This document shows, piece by piece, positions 60,169-64,000 of a stretch of DNA of 64,000 nt (positions within the stretch are counted from its first letter, which is position 1; each line of letters begins with the position of its first letter). The stretch is from assembly GCF_024494565.1 (NCBI RefSeq), contig NZ_JANHDN010000004.1, positions 186,001 through 250,000 of the forward strand, in the 5' to 3' direction. Made by a program: the position numbers and the translations under genes. Source of the DNA: Halorubrum rutilum. GTDB taxonomy: Archaea; Halobacteriota; Halobacteria; Halobacteriales; Haloferacaceae. Below the pieces are notes generated by a model that worked only from the letters and a program-made list of their open reading frames with translations, had not been told where the DNA came from and ran no database searches.

Positions 60169-60732
60169 TCACTCCGACGAGTTCGTCGAATCGGTCGCGG
60201 ATTCCGAGGCCGAAACGCTTCCGCTCACGCTCGTCGATCCGCCGAGGAGGGAGGAGTCCGAGTCGCCGCGCAGCGTCGTGACCGTCTCGCCGTCCTGTTT
60301 CACGATCAGGGTCCAGGGATCGTCGCCCGCGGGAATCCGCATCGTGCCGTTGTAGCGGACGACGCCCGAACACGACCGGGACGCGTTCCCGGCCTCCTCG
60401 ATCGGCACGTCGAGGACGTAGGCGGACTCGTTCAGCCGTTCGAACGTCGGATCCCCGACGGCGTACGAGGAACTCGGCAGGGAGACGTTTCGAGCGTACG
60501 TTATCTCCGTGTTCTCGGGCCCGGCGGACACCGCGGTCGAACTGTTGGCCGCGAACTCGTCGGGGCAGCGGACCTCGTCGGAATCGAAGTGAAGCAGCGC
60601 CGGCTGATCGCTCGCTCCGCCGAAGAGGCTGCCGGGCCCTCCCGACACGGGGCCGGCGAGGGCGACGGCGCTACCGGCCACGAACAACGCGAGCGCGACG
60701 ACGACGACGGCCAGACTACGTCTGCTCATCAC
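60169..60732 (-). CDS. Secreted hypothetical protein, 187 aa
   Basis: This 187-residue protein has a Sec signal peptide (residues 1-26, SRRSLAVVVVALALFVAG) without a lipobox Cys. The mature part has two cysteines (VRCPDEF and SRSCSGVV) that could form a disulfide, an N-x-S/T-rich sequence suitable for N-glycosylation (NSST, NVSL, NESA, NASR, NGTM), and a Ser-rich tail. Fold and function are not recognised. It likely sits at the cell surface. The start may be the first or second Met. Confidence 0.72.
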   Translation of the reverse strand: MMSRRSLAVVVVALALFVAGSAVALAGPVSGGPGSLFGGASDQPALLHFDSDEVRCPDEFAANSSTAVSAGPENTEITYARNVSLPSSSYAVGDPTFERLNESAYVLDVPIEEAGNASRSCSGVVRYNGTMRIPAGDDPWTLIVKQDGETVTTLRGDSDSSLLGGSTSVSGSVSASESATDSTNSSE

Positions 60733-60867
60733 GTTTCGGACGACGGGGGAGACGCGGATAGTACCGCGTATAACTCAAAGAGGGGTTTGCGTCACCGATC
60801 GCCTCACGGGCGCAGACGGAACCGCCGGGGCGGTGAACCGAACGCGCCGGAACCGACGAACCGCCTC

Positions 60868-61938
60868 TCAGTCGTCCGCGGTCGCGGCGTCGACCTCGCC
60901 CTCGTACAGCTCGCCGGCGCGCTCGCGCTCGGAGAGGTAGTCGTCGGCGTCGAGCGCGGCCTGCACGCCCATCCCGCTGGCGGTGGCCGCCTGCTGGTAG
61001 TGGAAGTCGACCACGTCGCCCGCGCCGAAGAGCCCCTCGACGCCGGTCCGGGTCTGCCCGCCGCCGCGGCCGCCCTCGGTGATCAGGTAGCCGTCGTCGT
61101 CGGTCTCGATCCCCGTCCCCTCTAGGAAATCGGTGTTCGGCGTGTGGCCGATGGCGAAGAAGACGGCGCCGACGTCGAAGTCGTACTCGTCGACCTCGTC
61201 GGCGGTCGCGGGGTCGTCGAGCTTCTCCTTCGGGTGGCCCTCGGGGTGCTCCACGAGCGTCACGTGGTCAACGCCGTCCTCCGGCGTGCCGTGGATCTCG
61301 GTGAGCTCGGTGTTGAGGAGGAGCTCGATCTCGCCGTCGTCGACCTTGTCCATCACGCGCTCGATCCAGACGTCCTCCGCGCGGAACTCCTCGCGGCGGT
61401 GGGCGATATAGACGGTGTCCGCGAACTTCGTCAGGAAGTTCGCCTCCTCCATGGCCGCGTCGCCGCCGCCGACGACGAGCATGTCCTCACCGCGGAAGAA
61501 CGCGCCGTCGCAGGTCGCGCACGTCGAGAGCCCGTACCCCATCAGCTCGTTCTCGCCGGGGACGCCGAGGGTCCGGGCGCTCGCGCCGGAGGCGGCGATC
61601 ACGGCGTCGGCGGTGTAGACGTCGCCGTTGGTGAGCTCGACGCGGAAGTGGCCCACCGGCTCCTTCGAGACGTCCTCGATGACCCCGTTGCGGGCCTCGG
61701 CGCCGAACTTCTCGGCCTGCGCTTTCATGTCGTTGATCAGCTGCGGGCCGGAGATCCCCTCGGGGAAGCCGGGGTAGTTCTCCACGTCGGTGGTCAGCGT
61801 GAGCTGGCCGCCCGGCTCGTCGCCCTCGATGAGCAGGGGGTCGTTGTTCGACCGCGCGGCGTAGATCGCGGCGGAGAGCCCCGCGATACCGGTGCCGGCG
61901 ATGATCAGTCGGCGGTGGTCGACGACGTCGTCGGTCAT
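60868..61938 (-). CDS. trxB: Thioredoxin reductase
   Basis: This 356-residue enzyme has the FAD motif RLIIAGTGIAGLSAAIYAAR (about 9-28), redox-active GLSTCATCDGAFFRGED (about 135-151) with the C-A-T-C disulfide, the NADPH motif MLVVGGGDAAMEEANFLTKF (about 152-171) and the second FAD motif GVEGLFGAGDVVDFHYQQAA (about 300-319). It transfers electrons from NADPH to thioredoxins or glutaredoxin-like proteins, possibly including the CPYC protein at 30305. The ATG at 61938 fits the family N-terminus; the longer frame is shadow of the upstream gene. Confidence 0.95.
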   Translation of the reverse strand: MTDDVVDHRRLIIAGTGIAGLSAAIYAARSNNDPLLIEGDEPGGQLTLTTDVENYPGFPEGISGPQLINDMKAQAEKFGAEARNGVIEDVSKEPVGHFRVELTNGDVYTADAVIAASGASARTLGVPGENELMGYGLSTCATCDGAFFRGEDMLVVGGGDAAMEEANFLTKFADTVYIAHRREEFRAEDVWIERVMDKVDDGEIELLLNTELTEIHGTPEDGVDHVTLVEHPEGHPKEKLDDPATADEVDEYDFDVGAVFFAIGHTPNTDFLEGTGIETDDDGYLITEGGRGGGQTRTGVEGLFGAGDVVDFHYQQAATASGMGVQAALDADDYLSERERAGELYEGEVDAATADD

Positions 61939-62060
61939 GTGAGACCGTTCGCCGCCGCGAAGTATGTAGGTTGCGCCATCGGGCGCGGTTGCCGAACGCG
62001 AGCCGACGGGCGCGTGACGCGGCCGCGGGGACCCGAGCCGGCGCGTCCCCGCCCCCGCCC

Positions 62061-63512
62061 TCAGTCGGTCGGGAACTCCGACGCCGCGCCGGTCGGCTGC
62101 GTCGGCGCGTCGTCGAGCGCCTCGAAGAAGCGCCCGGAGACGAACGTCTCGACGACCTCCGGCAGCGACTCCGACTCCGACACCTCCTCCAAGATGCCGA
62201 GCGGGACCTGCGCGCCGGCCATCGTGGCGTGGCCGCCGGCGGAGCCGACCGGGTCGAGCGCGTCGCGGAGGAGCTCGCCCACGTCGAGGTCCGTGCCGCG
62301 CGACCGCGCGGAGCCGTAGATCACCCCGTCCATGTAGCCGTAGACGAACGTGACCGCGACCCCGTCGAGGTCGAGGAGGCGCTCCGCCGCCTGCGCGAGC
62401 GTGTCGCGGTCGCTGATCTCGCCGACGCAGGAGGCGACCGTCGACCCCCGCACGTCGCGCCCCTCGATGGCGTTTGCGAGCACCCGGAGCGTCTCCTGGC
62501 TCACGCTCGGGCTCTCGACGCGTTCGAGCGTGGACTCGTCGGCGAGCGGCGACAGCGACGCCGCCGCCTCGAAGTCCGGGATCGACGTCGACCGCGTGAA
62601 GTCCTTCGTGTCGATCCGGATCCCGTACAGCAGGGCCGTGGCGAGGGGCCGGTCCGGCTCGACGCCGAGTCGAGAGAGGTACTCCTCGATCAGCGTGCTC
62701 GTCGCGCCGACGTCCGGCCGGATGTCGACGAACGACCCCGCGACCGGCCCGCGCGGCGGGTGGTGGTCGACCACGACGTCGACCGGGTGTCCCTCGGGGA
62801 GGCTGTCGTTGATCCCCGCCCGCGAGTGGTCGACGAGGGCGACGCCGTCGTAGTCGTCGAGGTCGATCCCGTCGAACGTCGACAGCGAGAGGTCGAGGAG
62901 GTTCACCATCGCGCGGTTCTCCTGGTGGGCGATCTCGCCGCCGTAACAGGGGTCGGCGGGGACGCCGACGACGTCCGCGACCCGCGCCAGCCCGATCGCG
63001 CTCGCGATGGCGTCCGGGTCGGGGTTGTCGTGGGCGACGACGAGGAGGGGGCCGGAGAGCTCGCGGAGCGTCGCGAGCAGCCGGACCGGGAGCTCGTCGG
63101 TCCCCCCCTCGTCGCCGTCGGCGCCGATCGCCTCGCAGACGCGGGTGACGAGCGCCTCGACCGGGTCGACGACGCGGTCGGCGGCCGCCTCCAGCGCCGA
63201 CCGCTCGGCCGCGGTCGGACTCGTCCCGACGTGCGCCACGATCATCGCGTCGGGGTAGCGCTCCCGCGCGGCCTCCGCGGCGGCGACGTTGCGCGCGGGG
63301 TCGTCGCTCGCGACCAGCACGACCGCGGCGCGGTCGGGGTACGCCGACGGGTCGGTGGGGTCGGCCTCGACGGTGGCGACGTTGCGGTCGCGGAGCGTCG
63401 ACGCCCACCCGGTGTCGTCGGTGATCGCGATCAGCTCGCCGCGCTCTCCGCGGCTGCGCTCGACGAGCGTGTTCCCGACCGCGCTACAGCCGAGCAGCAG
63501 ACGCCGGGCCAT
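62061..63512 (-). CDS. RCK/TrkA-N plus DHH-DHHA1 phosphoesterase
   Basis: This 483-residue protein fuses an N-terminal Rossmann RCK/TrkA-N domain (about 1-130, RRLLLGCSAVGNTLVERSRG) to a DHH phosphoesterase domain. The DHH part has VVAHDNPDPDAIASAIGLAR (about 158-177), GVALVDHSRAG (about 222-232) and VDVVVDHHPPRG (about 243-254) with the DHH motif, and a C-terminal DHHA1 domain with SAGGHATMAGAQVPLG (about 424-439). Related proteins (NrnA/GdpP type) degrade nano-RNA or c-di-AMP. The RCK domain suggests nucleotide sensing. The substrate is undetermined. Monocistronic. Confidence 0.9.
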   Translation of the reverse strand: MARRLLLGCSAVGNTLVERSRGERGELIAITDDTGWASTLRDRNVATVEADPTDPSAYPDRAAVVLVASDDPARNVAAAEAARERYPDAMIVAHVGTSPTAAERSALEAAADRVVDPVEALVTRVCEAIGADGDEGGTDELPVRLLATLRELSGPLLVVAHDNPDPDAIASAIGLARVADVVGVPADPCYGGEIAHQENRAMVNLLDLSLSTFDGIDLDDYDGVALVDHSRAGINDSLPEGHPVDVVVDHHPPRGPVAGSFVDIRPDVGATSTLIEEYLSRLGVEPDRPLATALLYGIRIDTKDFTRSTSIPDFEAAASLSPLADESTLERVESPSVSQETLRVLANAIEGRDVRGSTVASCVGEISDRDTLAQAAERLLDLDGVAVTFVYGYMDGVIYGSARSRGTDLDVGELLRDALDPVGSAGGHATMAGAQVPLGILEEVSESESLPEVVETFVSGRFFEALDDAPTQPTGAASEFPTD

Positions 63513-63548
63513 ACGGGCGCGACGCGACCCGAGAGGAAAACGCTGCCG

Positions 63549-64000
63549 TCATTCGTCGGGGACGTCGTCGCCCTCCGGAGGGCCGCCGTCGAGAGCGTCG
63601 CCCTCCGGAGGCCCGCCGTCGGGAGCGTCGCCCTCCCGCAGCGCCCCGTTCACCGCGGCGGCCACGTCGACCGCGGCGCGGTTCTCCGCCACGTCGTGGA
63701 CGCGCACGAGGTCGGCGCCGCGGTCGGCGGCGAGCGCGGTGGCGGCGACGGTGGCGTGCTCGCGGTCGTCCGGGTCGCGACCGACGGCGCCGAACATCGA
63801 CTTGTGCGAGTGCCCGATCAGCACCGGGCAGTCGAGCGCGGCGAACTCCCCGACGCGGTCGACCAGCTCGAACGCCTCGGCCGCCGACTTCCCGAAGCCG
63901 AGCCCGGGGTCGACGATCACCTTGTCCCGGTCGATCCCGGCCGTGTCGGCGAGCGCCAGCCGCTCGCGGAGCGACGCGATCACGTCGCCGACCGCGTCGT
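63549..64000 (-). CDS. folP: Dihydropteroate synthase, 5' partial
   Basis: The gene enters from the right edge of the window, so only the last ~150 residues are visible. They show KVIVDPGLGFGKSAAEAFEL (the DPG-x-G-F-x-K pterin-binding motif), PVLIGHSHKSMFG with the conserved Ser-His-Lys, and GADLVRVHDVAENRAAVDVA (the R-x-H-D pABA/phosphate site). It condenses the pterin diphosphate with p-aminobenzoate in folate synthesis, the pathway served by the DHFR at 10960. The C-terminal tail is an acidic Gly/Pro repeat made by 30-bp tandem units. Haloarchaeal FolP can be fused to FolC; that part would lie outside. Confidence 0.9.
   Translation of the reverse strand, partial: DAVGDVIASLRERLALADTAGIDRDKVIVDPGLGFGKSAAEAFELVDRVGEFAALDCPVLIGHSHKSMFGAVGRDPDDREHATVAATALAADRGADLVRVHDVAENRAAVDVAAAVNGALREGDAPDGGPPEGDALDGGPPEGDDVPDE
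63567..63626. repeat. 30-bp tandem repeat in the folP 3' end
   Basis: Two full 30-bp units (63567-63596, 63597-63626) and a partial third each begin GTCGCCCTCC and encode a ten-residue GDxxDGGPPE unit in the disordered tail. Confidence 0.85.

Overview
The window is 64 kb of a GC-rich haloarchaeal chromosome. Proteins are strongly acidic, several start codons lie about 24-30 nt from a TATA box (leaderless mRNAs), and the gene set is archaeal: thermosome, RFC clamp loader, L15e, RLI/ABCE1, archaeal CCA-adding enzyme, archaemetzincin, SAMP2-like and UbaA-like proteins. It most resembles Halorubrum and relatives (inference from gene content and style). I see no insertion sequence, prophage, CRISPR array or replication origin; this is core chromosome with compact, mostly short operons.

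Layout. 1-8 kb: HD hydrolase (5' cut), nucleoside phosphorylase, YfbR-like HD protein, phosphoribosyltransferase, gatB, SAMP2-like protein, GNAT, MEDS histidine kinase. 8-19 kb: rlmE, membrane kinase, DHFR, ornithine cyclodeaminase family, PiT phosphate transporter with a coupled 42-aa membrane peptide, phosphoesterase, RfcS, EtfBA. 19-29 kb: membrane-anchored regulator, secreted protein, pilin-like protein, methyltransferase, 2-hydroxyacid dehydrogenase, wHTH, EMC6-like protein and RLI. 29-40 kb: Sua5, a cysteine-free peroxiredoxin with a glutaredoxin, CNNM/CorC protein, metallopeptidase-like protein, queuosine-precursor transporter with RHH regulator, SNF symporter, L15e, thermosome. 40-53 kb: tRNA-Ser, RidA, UbaA, YgfZ-type protein, archaemetzincin, HAD hydrolase, tRNA(CAU), tRNA-Asn, CCA enzyme, two CrcB subunits, HerA-like ATPase, two PIMT paralogues. 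53-64 kb: Hsp20, SpoIIM-like protein, MATE, kinase, AIG2-like protein, IlvA, TrxB, RCK/DHH protein, dihydropteroate synthase (cut at the right edge).

The outstanding feature is a dispersed element present in seven intergenic copies (A-G, about one per 9 kb, both strands) that no gene explains. Each copy has short invariant boxes separated by three helices. The helix sequences differ completely between copies while staying complementary, which is direct evidence of selection for base pairing. The first hairpin carries a tandem G.A/G.A internal loop in all seven copies. The invariant boxes CTCAAAGGGGCAG and CTGGGGCTTTGGAG themselves pair around a GGG x GGG internal loop. Three copies have a TATA box at a fixed distance upstream. 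Most copies end in a tail of roughly 57-nt units that repeat the second box. I interpret the family as an undescribed (to my knowledge) structured non-coding RNA family or RNA-encoding repeat of haloarchaea.
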